Shown here: positions 16,981 to 28,000 of the stretch, one piece after another
Layout: each line of letters begins with the position of its first letter
Position numbering within the stretch: position 1 is the first letter of the stretch
NCBI RefSeq assembly: GCF_002067135.1
Contig: NZ_CP020105.1
Coordinates: forward strand, 5,592,001 to 5,656,000
DNA: 64,000 nucleotides
Direction of reading: 5' to 3'
DNA from: Spirosoma rigui
Lineage (GTDB): Bacteria; Bacteroidota; Bacteroidia; Cytophagales; Spirosomataceae
The notes under the pieces: model-generated
Database searches by the model: none
What the model was told of the DNA's origin: nothing
Seen by the model: the letters and a program-made list of their open reading frames with translations, nothing else
Made by a program: the position numbers and the translations under genes

Positions 16981-19012
16981 TCGTTGAGTCGATGGTTTGA
17001 GTAAGAATGGAAAAGCCGGTGGGTTTGATGATATCGACGGTCAATGTTTTGTCGAAACCACGTACCGGGACGGTGAGGTTAGCGCTCTGGCCCGGCTGTA
17101 AATCGGGAATCGTGAGCGTTGTTTTATCCGCTTTCAATTGATACTTTTTGAGGGCATAAGCCGGAAAATCAGGACGGGCGGTAACGCGCAATGTAACGGT
17201 ATGAACCCCCGCGCTGCCCGGTATCCAGCTTACTTTCTCGACGGTGACGGGGGCCATCCCGGTCTGGTGTACCTTGTAAAGCAGCCGTTTCGAGCGGTCG
17301 CCCCGCACGAGACCCCACGGGCGGGTGCCGTCTGGATTCGTACCGTCGTGCCGGCTCAGATAGTCATTGAACGACCACCACGACGCTCCGATCACGTAGG
17401 GCAGTTGCCGGATGTCGGTCAGAAACTTCTCGATATGTGTCACCTGACCCGCTTCACCGTCTTTTCCGTCGGCCCGCGTGCCGTACTCGCTGATAAAAAT
17501 TGGCTTGTCGGGGTAGAGCGCATGAATGTGTTTCAGGACGTTGGTGTGGTTGCCGTAGGTATTGGTCGACACAAAGTCGCAGTACTGAGTAGCTTCATCT
17601 TCCGGTTTTTTGGGCAGGATATTTAACCGCATGGACGCAAACGTGTACAGGCGTGTAGGATCGAGTTCGCGGGCGTATTGGATCATGTCTTTGGTCCACC
17701 GTTGTCCTGCGGGCTGTTCCGACAGGTATTCGTTACCCACGCTATACGCAATAATGCTGGGGTGATTCCAGTCGCGCTCGGCCATCTCACGAAACTGCTG
17801 CCGGAATTTGGTACGCATGGTGTCATTGTCCATCTGCCGGGGTGTCAGCTGCCAGTTGCCCGCTTCGCTGATGATGAGCATCCCGTTGCGGTCAGCCCAG
17901 TCGTATACCGTTTCCGAAGGCGTGTAATGCGTAAGCCGCTGGAGTTCCATGCCCGCTTCTTTCATCAGACGCATATCTTTTTCCACCACCCAATCGGGCT
18001 CCAGCGATCCCAGGCCCGCATAATCGACCACTCGATTTCCCCCGGCTACCTTGATGGGCTGTCCGTTCAGCAGCAGTTGCGCGTTACGGACGACCACACT
18101 CCGAATCCCGAAATGAGCGCGAACGGTATCGCTACCCGCCATCACGTGCACATCGTACAGCGTGGGCTGGTCAAGGCTCCAGAGCTTCACATCGGCCGCT
18201 TTCAGCACGGTTTCGGCTTCCAGTACAGTAGTCTGGTTCGGGGCTACCGAGCCCGTTTGCTGTTTCCAGGTCAGCGCAAGGGGCTTTCCGTTCTGCTCTA
18301 CCCGAAAAGACAGTCTGGGCGTGACGGCCTGCTTGCCCGCATTCCGAATGCGGGTTTTTATTTTCAGCGTAGCTGTGCCTTTGGCAAAATCAGGCGTGGC
18401 TTCGATCTTGTTATTTTCTACGTACACCTCCGGCTCAACGGTCAGATAAACGGGTCGGATAAGGCCGCCGTAGTTGACCCATCCCGGAAAAGATTCGGGC
18501 AGGTTATTGTCTTTGGCACCCGGTATGGTCGTCGTTTTCCAGGTGTTGTTGTTGACCGAAACAGCAAGGGTGTTTACGCCATTGGCATCCGTTTTCAGGT
18601 AGTCGGTAATATCGAACTGAAAAGGTGTGTAGCCCCCCTCGTGCGTCCCGACTTTCCGGTTGTTGATCCAGACGGTCGTCTCGTAATAGGCCGCATCGAA
18701 GTGAAGTATGACGCGTTTACCCGCCGTCGATTGAAACGGAAACGTCCGCCGGTACCAGGCCGTCCCGGTATAAAACTGGTAGCGCGGGTCGACGGAGAAA
18801 CAATGCGGGACAGTCACTTTATCCCACCGGTTCAGGGACGCATCGGTGCTGTACCAGTTGCCCCGTTCGCCCGCGTCGACGGGGTCCAGCGCAAAACGCC
18901 ACTCGCCATGCAGCGGAATGGCGTCCGGATCGCGCATAGTATACTGGGCGTAACCGGGAGAGACAAATGCTATCAGTAACAACAGCGTGGCTATAAAGCG
19001 TAGTAGTTTCAT
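16958..19012 (-). CDS. Glycoside hydrolase family 2 (beta-glycosidase)
   Basis: Exported enzyme of 684 residues with signal peptide MKLLRFIATLLLLIAFVSPG. Order of domains: sugar-binding jelly roll (GTAWYRRTFPF, YYETTVWINNRKVGTHEGGY), immunoglobulin-like domain (residues about 200-310), then the TIM barrel. Acid/base E428 lies in YSVGNEYLSEQP, and nucleophile E509 in IFISEYGTRADG. GASWWSFNDYLSR follows. The catalytic pattern fits beta-galactosidase or beta-glucuronidase, and the specificity cannot be fixed by eye. It lies 42 bases downstream of the symporter gene and overlaps the FAD oxidoreductase gene. Confidence 0.9.
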   Translation of the reverse strand: MKLLRFIATLLLLIAFVSPGYAQYTMRDPDAIPLHGEWRFALDPVDAGERGNWYSTDASLNRWDKVTVPHCFSVDPRYQFYTGTAWYRRTFPFQSTAGKRVILHFDAAYYETTVWINNRKVGTHEGGYTPFQFDITDYLKTDANGVNTLAVSVNNNTWKTTTIPGAKDNNLPESFPGWVNYGGLIRPVYLTVEPEVYVENNKIEATPDFAKGTATLKIKTRIRNAGKQAVTPRLSFRVEQNGKPLALTWKQQTGSVAPNQTTVLEAETVLKAADVKLWSLDQPTLYDVHVMAGSDTVRAHFGIRSVVVRNAQLLLNGQPIKVAGGNRVVDYAGLGSLEPDWVVEKDMRLMKEAGMELQRLTHYTPSETVYDWADRNGMLIISEAGNWQLTPRQMDNDTMRTKFRQQFREMAERDWNHPSIIAYSVGNEYLSEQPAGQRWTKDMIQYARELDPTRLYTFASMRLNILPKKPEDEATQYCDFVSTNTYGNHTNVLKHIHALYPDKPIFISEYGTRADGKDGEAGQVTHIEKFLTDIRQLPYVIGASWWSFNDYLSRHDGTNPDGTRPWGLVRGDRSKRLLYKVHQTGMAPVTVEKVSWIPGSAGVHTVTLRVTARPDFPAYALKKYQLKADKTTLTIPDLQPGQSANLTVPVRGFDKTLTVDIIKPTGFSILTQTIDSTNDTRASN

Positions 19013-19053
19013 TTGTAGTAGTTTGTTCGAAAACGCCTAAGGTCTTACCGACT

Positions 19054-20778
19054 TCATAGGTTTGTTTGAAATTGCTCTGTTTTCGGTGTTTCATCTATCA
19101 ACTGCACCCGCTGGGCGGCCCGCCACGGAATCAGCGCCAGCACGAGAACCACCGCCGAGATCGTCGCCGTTATACCCGCCCCTTCCGTCGTCAGGAAACT
19201 CAGCCCACCCAACATCAGCGCCGTAAACACCAGCGAGCCCGAAATGACGCGCAGCCCAAACCGGTTTTGTGTCCGCACCGCCAGCGCTTCCTCGGGCGAT
19301 TCGGCCTGGGCGTCGTCGCGCTTCTGCTGCCGGGCAATCAGGTACGCTTGGTATTCCTGCGCGATGCGGTCTTTCGACCGCTGCCCCATTTCGTAGCCGA
19401 GCAGCATCAGAAAAGGAAGTCCAATGCCAACGATGGTTTCCTCAGCCCGTGTCAGCTTGAAACCCAGTAACAGAGGAGCCAGAATTTTGAAGAATAAATT
19501 AGCCGTCAGGCTAATACCCGTTATCCAGAGCGTGGCCCGGCTGGTCAGGCGTTTGGAAAACAGGGCCCAGAGCGGGGGAGCCAGCAATGGCCCGCCCGAA
19601 ATGGACGATATACTCAGTACCACCTCAACGATACCGCCAGCGGCCGGCACCATCAGCGCAATACCGATCATGCCCAGTCCAAACAGCCACGATGAGCCAC
19701 GAGCCACCCGAATCAACTGCCTGTCGGAAGCGGTCGGGTTAATGAGCCCTTTGTAAATATCATTCGTGAACACCGCCGAAACGACGTTCAGGGCCGTGTT
19801 CGCGCTGGCCGATGTCGAGAAATACATGCCCGTCAGCATCAATCCCAGCAGACCCGGTGGCAGCACCAGTTTACAGATCATCAGGTAGGCATTCTCCGTA
19901 TCCAGACCGGTAAGGGAGGGGTTGATCACTTTATAGATCATCGGCGGCAGCATCCAGATCACCGGACTGATCAGGTACAGGCCCGCAAACAGAAACGCAA
20001 CTTTCCTGGCCGACCTCGGGCTGTCGACGCTGGTGTACCGTTGCACAAAGGTCCAGTTGCCACCGATGTAGCAGATGTGGTAGATCACAAAGGCGGCCAC
20101 AAAACCGAAGGTGTACTCGCCGTTGAGCAGGTTGAAGAAATCGTCGGGTACGGCTTGCACGAAGCCGTTAAGCCCCCCCACCCGATTGAGCGACAGCGGC
20201 AGCAGGATGAACACAGCCGCCGACAGCACTACGAACTGCAGAATATCCGTCACCATGACCGCCCAAAGCCCACCAACGGCCGTGTAAGCGATCATGAAAA
20301 AGCCCAGCCCGATGGTACAGGGCACCAGCGGCAGATTGAGCGATACGCTCACCAATTTCGCCACCGGGTACAGCACCGACCCTTTGATGAACAGCGATAC
20401 CAGCGTAAAAATGAAGATGTATACCTTTTGAACCGTCGTCCCCAGCCGTTCCCGGATAAACTCGGCGGCTGTCAGAGCACCCGTCTGTTTCCAGCGGGGC
20501 GCCAGGTATAAACCCGTCACCAGTGCACCGATGCACATAGTCCACTGAATGGTGATTGCCACCCAGCCGTGCTTGTAGGCAATAGACCCCCAGGCCACGA
20601 ACGTACCCGCCGAGAAGAAGCTCATGAACAGCGACAGTCCGCCAATGAACCAGGGCACGGCCTCGCCCCCCGCAAAGAATGACTTCAGGTTGCGACCCGT
20701 TCGGGCAAACAGCATCCCGATGGCCAGCACAAAGGCCGAAAAAATGACGATAACCGCCGTATCAATGGTTGTATTCAT
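19054..20778 (-). CDS. Sodium:solute symporter (SSS family)
   Basis: Inner-membrane secondary transporter of 574 residues with about 13-14 helices. The start at 20778 (MNTTIDTAVIVIFSAFVLAI) is preferred; the in-frame extension upstream lacks membrane-protein character. Family marks include NLKSFFAGGEAVPWFIGGLS, SFFSAGTFVAWGSIAYKHGW and TGMYFSTSASANTALNVVSA, with the residues that form the sodium site in the last. It probably moves the mono- or disaccharide, or uronate, released by the enzymes of this operon into the cytoplasm. It is 19 bases after the preceding gene, so it is cotranscribed. Confidence 0.9.
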   Translation of the reverse strand: MNTTIDTAVIVIFSAFVLAIGMLFARTGRNLKSFFAGGEAVPWFIGGLSLFMSFFSAGTFVAWGSIAYKHGWVAITIQWTMCIGALVTGLYLAPRWKQTGALTAAEFIRERLGTTVQKVYIFIFTLVSLFIKGSVLYPVAKLVSVSLNLPLVPCTIGLGFFMIAYTAVGGLWAVMVTDILQFVVLSAAVFILLPLSLNRVGGLNGFVQAVPDDFFNLLNGEYTFGFVAAFVIYHICYIGGNWTFVQRYTSVDSPRSARKVAFLFAGLYLISPVIWMLPPMIYKVINPSLTGLDTENAYLMICKLVLPPGLLGLMLTGMYFSTSASANTALNVVSAVFTNDIYKGLINPTASDRQLIRVARGSSWLFGLGMIGIALMVPAAGGIVEVVLSISSISGGPLLAPPLWALFSKRLTSRATLWITGISLTANLFFKILAPLLLGFKLTRAEETIVGIGLPFLMLLGYEMGQRSKDRIAQEYQAYLIARQQKRDDAQAESPEEALAVRTQNRFGLRVISGSLVFTALMLGGLSFLTTEGAGITATISAVVLVLALIPWRAAQRVQLIDETPKTEQFQTNL

Positions 20779-20797
20779 GGTTTGGTTATGCAAAAAA

Positions 20798-23371
20798 TCA
20801 CCGCAACTCCACTTCCAGCACGCTTTGCCCGAAACCCGGCAAATCCAGCGCAATGTCGCCCGAGGAAACGGCCTGCTTCGTCGAAAGCCAGCGAGCACCA
20901 GCAATGGTTTTCTGCATGACGGCCGGGTTCAGTTTTACCGTTGTCCGGGTGGCCTGCGCCCGGTTGTTCTGCAAAACGACATAGAGTTTTTTCTGATCGG
21001 TAGAGCGGGCCAGGATATAGTCGATGACCGGACTGCCGGCTTGTACCAGTCCATCCTGCATCAGGAGGGTGGCGGGTTGGCCATATACCGTCCCGGCACT
21101 GAATCCGTAGGTCTGATGCGGACCCACTTTGGGCGTGACAAACCCGCGGGGAAAGACCACCTTCCCGCCGGAGCGCAACTCGGCTTCGGCCATCAGGTAA
21201 TCCGTCAGCCAGCCGATCTGCCACCAGGCGTGGTGCGGATACGGCCCCGACCCTTTGTTCATCCGTTCCCAGTAATAGGACGCGACACTCGTTTTGGGAT
21301 CGACAAAGGCATCCCGGCCGATGGCCCCGGCCCGGGCCATATCCGCAAAAATCGGCTCTTTCGTCAGCTGGTACATCCGAATAAACAGACCTGCGTGGCT
21401 GCACAGTTGAATGGGGCCCAGCCGCGTAGCCGAACCGAATATGCCGCCATGCTCAAAGCTCAGGCCCGTCTGGCTGATTTCCCAGTCTTCGCGCGGAATC
21501 CCGTTGACAGTTTTCGGCTTGTGGCTGGCAATGGGGTGGGTATAAATAGACGTGGTGTAAATCTTGGCCGCCGTAATGGCCGACTGCTGATAGCGGACAT
21601 CTTTCGTCAGGTCATACAAATCCAGCAACGCCTGCGCCGACTGACCCGTAGCAAAATCGGGAGCGTAGCGGGCATCGCCACATACGCCCAGAAAACTGCC
21701 CGTCTCAACCGCGTTTTTGATGAACCAATCGGCCCCTTTGCGGGCAGCAGCCAGGTATTTCGGGTCTTTCAGGATTCGGTAAGCGACAATCAGGCCGTAG
21801 AACGTAGGACGTACATCCTGAATATCGGTAAAAATCTCTTTTTCCGTATTCCGGTCGTAAGCTACGGCCCACCGCCCGTCGGGTTTCTGCCAGGTCAGCA
21901 GCCGGTCAGCACCCAGTCGCAGCCGGTCGTTAAGCTCTGTGTTGGCGGGGTCAAAGAGGAGCATGTTGCCAATGTCGAGCATGGTGTAATACGTCAGGCC
22001 GATCGGCTCGACGACCGAGCCCCATTCCTCTACGAACTTCTTGGATTTCGCCAGATAATACTGCCCTTCGGGCGCTCCTTTGAAGAAGCTGTTGCCGGTT
22101 TCCTGCTGGGCCAGTTTGAAGTTTTCGGCGTAGGGAAGCACATTGTCGGTCAGGAGCGGGTCATGGGTGGCGTTGGCAAGCATCCACATGGCGCCATAGT
22201 CCGAGTTTTTCATAGCGTCCTTATCGGACCCGACCACGCCCCCCAGGTACGACTGTGCCCCCAGCTTCTTTCCCTCAAACTCTTCAATATTCCACAGCGA
22301 CGTTTTGGGGTCGGTCAGGTAGTGGTGCATTTTCGAGATACGGTCCGTCAGCGACTGGGTAGACTGCCGCAGCGCCAGCGTTTCCCTGAACTGATAGACA
22401 TCGTACACCGCGTGGTTCAGGGCTTTAAACCAATCGCCGTCGGTCAGGCTGTAGCGAAAGGTGTAGCTGATCGTCTGGCCAGGTTGCAGACTCGACTTTG
22501 GCTCGCCCAGAACGGGGTAATACAGCGTTGGCGACAACTGCGCTTTGCGGTTCATGTGCGACAGGCCGATCTCCCAGTCGATCTGGGTGCTTTTATCCTC
22601 CGCCCAGGGATCGCGTGACAGCCCCGGTTCGGGGATAACCGAAAGCGTCAACCCGTTTTTCGTTGTCACCATCGGGCAGAGCGTACTGGCGCATCGCTCC
22701 CGGTACACCGCCGGTATCGTCGGAATTCCGTGTCCGTAGGCGTACGCCAGCGCAAAATTCGGCTGGAGTTTATTCCCCTGGAAGTAACCGGGTATCGTGG
22801 CCCAGGCCAGATCAGGTTCGCTCACACGGGCCAGCGTTGGACTGGCCAGCGAAAAATAACCCGCCTTTTTTGCCGTGACCGTCTGTTTGACAACAATATC
22901 CGACGGGAATTGGGGGTCAAATGACCAGGCCGTACGAATGGTAGCCACGTCCGTCTCCTGCTGAAATAACAGGTTGTTCGGCCTCGTTTGCTTCGCTTCT
23001 TTCGGCAAGAAATACGTAGCGGTACCGGCTTTGTTCAGCGATACGGGGTTCGTGCTCTCGGCCCACTGTTTTTGCTGGTAATGGTATTTTTCGCTGGGAA
23101 ACGGTGTACCGGTAATATCCGTAAAGGTTGTGTCGGGTTTGTCGGAAGGTTTCTCAGCGGCATACAGCAGCGTATTTTCGCCGGAGGGCGTCGCCATATT
23201 CACCCAGCTGCCCCCTTTCCGAACGGCCACCTGACCAATGGCCCAGCCAGCCGGCGTGTTTTTCCAGCTGACTTTCACGCGCTCATTCGCCAGCGACAAC
23301 GTCTGGCCCGATTGAGCCAGTGCGGCTGTACAGCTGACCGTTAAAAGCGTTATTTTCCAGATTGACTGCAT
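20798..23371 (-). CDS. Exported probable (alpha/alpha) toroid carbohydrate enzyme, unassigned
   Basis: Protein of 857 residues. The start at 23371 is chosen because it opens a signal peptide (MQSIWKITLLTVSCTAALAQ); other in-frame Mets upstream lack one. Three parts can be seen: an N-terminal beta-sandwich (to about 330), a helical region typical of six-hairpin glycosidases and lyases (about 340-730), and a C-terminal beta domain ending GFGQSVLEVELR. Toroid-like motifs include WQKPDGRWAVAYDRNT, ADWFIKNAVETGSFLGVCGD, ARYAPDFATGQSAQALLDLY and PYPHHAWWQIGWLTDYLMAE. I cannot place it in a named GH or PL family, and similar proteins carry misleading names. Its place between SusD and the symporter makes it the likely polysaccharide-cleaving enzyme of the locus. 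Confidence 0.65.
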   Translation of the reverse strand: MQSIWKITLLTVSCTAALAQSGQTLSLANERVKVSWKNTPAGWAIGQVAVRKGGSWVNMATPSGENTLLYAAEKPSDKPDTTFTDITGTPFPSEKYHYQQKQWAESTNPVSLNKAGTATYFLPKEAKQTRPNNLLFQQETDVATIRTAWSFDPQFPSDIVVKQTVTAKKAGYFSLASPTLARVSEPDLAWATIPGYFQGNKLQPNFALAYAYGHGIPTIPAVYRERCASTLCPMVTTKNGLTLSVIPEPGLSRDPWAEDKSTQIDWEIGLSHMNRKAQLSPTLYYPVLGEPKSSLQPGQTISYTFRYSLTDGDWFKALNHAVYDVYQFRETLALRQSTQSLTDRISKMHHYLTDPKTSLWNIEEFEGKKLGAQSYLGGVVGSDKDAMKNSDYGAMWMLANATHDPLLTDNVLPYAENFKLAQQETGNSFFKGAPEGQYYLAKSKKFVEEWGSVVEPIGLTYYTMLDIGNMLLFDPANTELNDRLRLGADRLLTWQKPDGRWAVAYDRNTEKEIFTDIQDVRPTFYGLIVAYRILKDPKYLAAARKGADWFIKNAVETGSFLGVCGDARYAPDFATGQSAQALLDLYDLTKDVRYQQSAITAAKIYTTSIYTHPIASHKPKTVNGIPREDWEISQTGLSFEHGGIFGSATRLGPIQLCSHAGLFIRMYQLTKEPIFADMARAGAIGRDAFVDPKTSVASYYWERMNKGSGPYPHHAWWQIGWLTDYLMAEAELRSGGKVVFPRGFVTPKVGPHQTYGFSAGTVYGQPATLLMQDGLVQAGSPVIDYILARSTDQKKLYVVLQNNRAQATRTTVKLNPAVMQKTIAGARWLSTKQAVSSGDIALDLPGFGQSVLEVELR

Positions 23372-23441
23372 TAAGTAGTGGGTTAAAGGTAGTCTTGACA
23401 TACACCCGCCCCCGAAACACGGGCTATGGGCGCGGTACGGT

Positions 23442-24920
23442 TCATTTCCAGTCCGGATTCTGCTCCAGTTTCGGGTTGGCGTTGATCTCGTCCTGCGGGA
23501 TAGGGAAATACTTGTTCTTGGCCTGAACCGGGCGCGATGGATAAACACTGTTTACGGCCGAACTCAGCGCCGTCAGGTATTTGCCCGTCCGGGTGAGGTC
23601 GTACCAGCGGTCGCCTTCGCCGAATAACTCCCACGACCGTTCCTGAAGCACCGCGTCGACGAAAGCATCCTTTCCCAGACCGGGTGTTAAGTCGGCCAAT
23701 CCCGCCCGCTTCCGAACGACGTTGATAAACCCATAAGCCGCAGACGTAGCACCGTTTACCCGCGCTTCGGCTTCGGCCGCAATCAGGTAGATGTCGGCCA
23801 GGCGCAGGATGGGAATATTGGGTGTGTTGCCAACCGTCGAAACAGGGTCCTGGTATTTCCTGATCAGGACGCCCTGTGTGGTAATGGGGGTGATGCTACG
23901 CTGCGGAACAACCTTGTTGCTCTTGTCTACGTAAGTCGTGTCCAGCAGCAAGCGACGTTTGTCTACCGGGTTGAACGAATTGTAAAAGGACTGGTACGCA
24001 AACATCGACCCGAACGTGGTTTTCCCGTATTCCGGCCCGGCGCTGGCCGGAGGTCCCATAAGGCCCGTCAGCTGATTCCCGCGACTGGGGCTAAACCCGC
24101 CTTCCGACTCAAACGCCCACATGGTCTCGACCCGGGCCGCATCTTCCCGGTCGTACCGGTACACGTCCCGCACATCGGGCATCAACGAATATTTACCCGA
24201 GTTGATCACTTCCTGCGCTTTCTTCGACGCCGTTGCCCAATCGTCGTTGTACAAAGCCACCTTGGCGTACAAAGCCGCAACGGTTTCTTTCGACGGACGC
24301 CCTTTCTCGATGCCGGGACCAGATACGAGCCCGGCATTCGTGGCCTGGTCGAGATCGCTGTAGATCTGTTTATACACATCAGCCCGGGCGCTTTTGCCCA
24401 CAATGGCCTCGACCTGGTTGCTGCTGGCTTTGATCTTCACCGGCACATCGCCGAAGTTTTTGGTGAGCATCCAGTGGTAAAAAGCCCGCAGGAAGTACGC
24501 TTCCCCAATGATCTGCTTCTGGCGCGTGGCGTCCATCCGGGCGGCCGGGACTTTTTCGATAATCCAGTTCGCCTTCTCGATGCCATCGTAGCAGGATAAC
24601 CAGATCTGCTGGGGCGACTCACTGACCCGACCCGCGCTTTTCTGGGTCGTGTAGTTCGGGTCGTAGGTAAACAGCGTGAGCGTGTTGCGGCCAACCACCG
24701 CCCGGGGGTACGACTGGTCGGCGCTCAGGTCCGACACAATGGTCAGCACCGGCCCCACGGCCATATCGGCAATGGGGTCATATACCGCAATGAGCCCCTT
24801 CTCGGCATCAGCGGCTGTTTTGTAGAAAGCTTCGGTGTAAATGGACGAATAAATCGTTTCGTCCAGCTGGCAGGCGCTTAGACCGAAGAGGATGAGTATA
24901 GGAATCAGTCGTTTTTTCAT
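23442..24920 (-). CDS. SusD/RagB outer-membrane glycan-binding lipoprotein
   Basis: Surface lipoprotein of 492 residues with signal and lipobox ending LFGLSAC (Cys17). Typical SusD features are YTEAFYKTAADAEKGLIAVY, EAYFLRAFYHWMLTKNFGDV, LRLADIYLIAAEAEARVNG and the C-terminal LFGEGDRWYDLTRTGKY and NKYFPIPQDEINANPKLEQN. It caps the SusC channel of the upstream gene and binds the oligosaccharide. It starts 114 bases after the susC stop and is probably in the same operon. Confidence 0.95.
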   Translation of the reverse strand: MKKRLIPILILFGLSACQLDETIYSSIYTEAFYKTAADAEKGLIAVYDPIADMAVGPVLTIVSDLSADQSYPRAVVGRNTLTLFTYDPNYTTQKSAGRVSESPQQIWLSCYDGIEKANWIIEKVPAARMDATRQKQIIGEAYFLRAFYHWMLTKNFGDVPVKIKASSNQVEAIVGKSARADVYKQIYSDLDQATNAGLVSGPGIEKGRPSKETVAALYAKVALYNDDWATASKKAQEVINSGKYSLMPDVRDVYRYDREDAARVETMWAFESEGGFSPSRGNQLTGLMGPPASAGPEYGKTTFGSMFAYQSFYNSFNPVDKRRLLLDTTYVDKSNKVVPQRSITPITTQGVLIRKYQDPVSTVGNTPNIPILRLADIYLIAAEAEARVNGATSAAYGFINVVRKRAGLADLTPGLGKDAFVDAVLQERSWELFGEGDRWYDLTRTGKYLTALSSAVNSVYPSRPVQAKNKYFPIPQDEINANPKLEQNPDWK

Positions 24921-25034
24921 GGTTTGATAAGTTGTCTGAACGGGGATTTCTATGATCGTAAGGAGTTACGTGCTTAATGACTGCCTCTAACCGCTAGCAA
25001 TCATGAATATCCTTACAATCCGGTGACTCCCGGT

Positions 25035-28000
25035 CTAGAAAGTGACCTGCAGACCACCCAGGAACGAGCGGGCGGGTGGATAGACTAAGTTGTCGACGCC
25101 AATGACGGTGTTGCTACCCGCGTAGGTGTTGACCTCAGGGTCGAAGCCGGTGTAGTTGGTGAGCGTGAAGAGGTTGTTACCGCTGGCATACACCCGGATA
25201 CGCTGTATTCCTTTCACGTTGGGCAAGGTGTAGCCCAGCGTTATGTTTTTGCAGCGCAGGTATGACCCGTCTTCCACAAAACGGTTGCTCACCGGCAGGC
25301 GGTTGCCCAGAGCTGCACTGGCATACTCCTGATTCGGATTGGTTGGCGACCAGCGGTTGGCCGTACCGGCATACAGGTTGCGCTGCCCCAGGGGTGTTTC
25401 GAACGCAAACCGGGCCTGGTTGAAAATATCATTGCCCTGCGTACCGGAGAAGAAACCGCTCAGATCGAATTTTTTGTAGGCGAGATTGGTCGAAAAACCG
25501 AAAATGAATTTCGGGTTCGGGTTACCGGTTACCGTTTGGTCAGCCGCGCTGATGGTGCCGTCGCCGTTGAGGTCCTTCACTTTATGACCACCCAACCGAC
25601 CGTCGTAGCCCGGCAAAATGGTTTCGCCCGTCTGGTTGATGCCGTCAAAGACGTACGTTTTGAAAAGACCCAGTGGCTGCCCGACGCTCAGAATGCTGTA
25701 GGTCGTCACGAACCGCTCTTTGGTCGTACCTCCATCGAGATCGAGCACTTTATTGCGGTTGATCGTCGCGTTGGCCGACACATCCCAGCGCAGAGCCCCC
25801 TGTAAAATCCGGGCATTGGCGGCCAGTTCAACCCCTTTGTTCTCCAGCGAGGCAAAATTACCCGTTATGCTCCCGTACCCGGATGACAGAGGCAGGGTTT
25901 TGATGTAGAGCAGATCACGGGTCTTTTTGCTGTATACGTCGACCACGACACTCAGCCGATTGTTAAGCAAACTCAGGTCCAGACCAAGGTTAGCCTGCGT
26001 CGATTTCTCCCAGCGTAAATCAGGGTTGGCGATACCCGACGGATTGATACCGGTCAGATACGTGTGGTTGAACTGGTAGTCGCTCCCCGACGACGATACT
26101 GTTGCCAGCGACTGATATGGACTGATACCGCCCGCGTTGCCGGTCAGGCCGTAACTGGCCCGAAGTTTCAGGTCCGACAGCCAGCCCACATTTTTCAGGA
26201 ATGGTTCTTCGATGATTCGCCAGGCGGCCGATACCGCCGGAAAGAACCCGTATTTGTGGTTTGCCCCGAATTTACTCGATCCATCGGCGCGGGCGGTCAA
26301 ATCCAGAAAATAGCGGTCTTTGTAGCCGTAGTTGATCCGGCCCAGGTACGAATCCAGTCGTTCTTTTGTGCGGCTGCTGCTTACCGTTCGCGTCAGGGCC
26401 AGTTGCAGGGCCTCATTCTCGGTAGCATCGTTGGGGAAACCCGTAGCGTTGATAGTGTTGCCGTTTGCCAGGTTACTTTGCGTGGCAAACACGCCCGTAA
26501 ACTTAAGCGTGTGATGCTGCGCAAGCGTCCGGGTGTAGGTCAGGATACTTTCGTGAAGCAACACCAGGGCATTGGCGTTCACCTTGGCACCGGAGCCGGA
26601 ATTATCGTTGAGGTCGGCGGCATTGACGATGGAGCGGGGCGAGTACGTATTGCGCAGGCTGTTCTGCAAATCGACATTGAACGATGCCCGGTACGTTAGC
26701 CCCTTGAACAGATTGACCTCCCCGTACAAATTCGCCAGCGTGCGCTGAATACCGATCTGGTTCTTGATAGCCGCCAACCCCAGTGGGTTCGCTACCTCCC
26801 GGTACTGCCCGCCAGCCTGCTCGCCAAAGGGAAACAAGGTACCATCGGGCCGGTAAGGCTGTAAAGTTGGTGGCGCTCCCAAAGCCGCCCCAATGATACT
26901 GCTGGTGATGAAATCGCCATCGCCGAGGCTCGTCGTGCCGTAAGGAACGCCTTTGTTGATGGAGTAACTCCCCAGGATGCTCGTACCAATTTTTATCCGG
27001 TCGCTGACGCGATGGTCGACGTTGAGCCGGAGCGAATACCGCTCGAAGCCGGAATTGATGATGACACCTTCCTGATTAAAATAGTTGAGCGATAAGGCCA
27101 GCTGCGTTTTCTCCGACCCACCATTGACGGTAAGCTGGTGGTTCTGGATGGGTGCCTGACGGAAAACCAAACGCTGCCAGTTCACTCCCTCCCCCAGACT
27201 GGCCGGATTGGCGTAGTAATTATTTTTGAAGGCTTCATTTTCCAGTTGCGCAAACTGGGCAGCATTGAGTACAGGGATCGTTTTCGAAACTTTCTGAACA
27301 CCGTAGTAGCTCTCATAACTCACACTCGTCCGTCCCGATTTACCCCGTTTGGTCGTGATGAGTACCACCCCATTGGCGGCCCGCGAGCCATAGATAGCCG
27401 TTGCAGACGCATCTTTAAGTACCTCCACTGACTCAATGTCGTTGGGATTGATGGTCGACAGAGGGCTGATTTCCGTCAGGCCACCCCCGTTTGAAATCTG
27501 GATTCCATCGACAATGTACAGCGGCTCGGAGGTGCCATTGATGGAGTTGGTCCCCCGAATGCGGACACTCACGTTTCCCCCCGGCGCACCGGAGTTCTGT
27601 ACGATTTGAACGCCTGCCACCCGCGCCTGAATCCCCTGCGCTACGTTCACGACGGGCGTTTGGACCAGGTCGGTCGATTTGATGGACGCAATGGAGCCCG
27701 TCGTTTCAATCTTGCGCTGCGTACCGTACCCCACCACGACGACCTCGTTGAGGGAGCGGTCATCCGCTTTCAGGGCAATGTCGATGCGGCTGCGGCTGGC
27801 AACCGGCACTTCCTGGGATAGGTACCCGATTGACGAAAAGGTGAGCGTAGCCGTCGCGTCGTTTACCGTGAGGGTATACTGGCCGTCCGCGTTCGTTGTG
27901 GTTCCCTGCTGGGCTCCTTTCACGACAACGTTGGCACCGGGCAAGCCGTCGTTGGTACCGGCATCGGTAACCCGCCCCGTAATCGTGATGGTGCGCGGGG

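Noticed and set aside
17678-18979. Open frame of 433 codons on the plus strand inside the GH2 gene
   Set aside because: Antisense shadow; the minus-strand frame carries both catalytic glutamates and a signal peptide.
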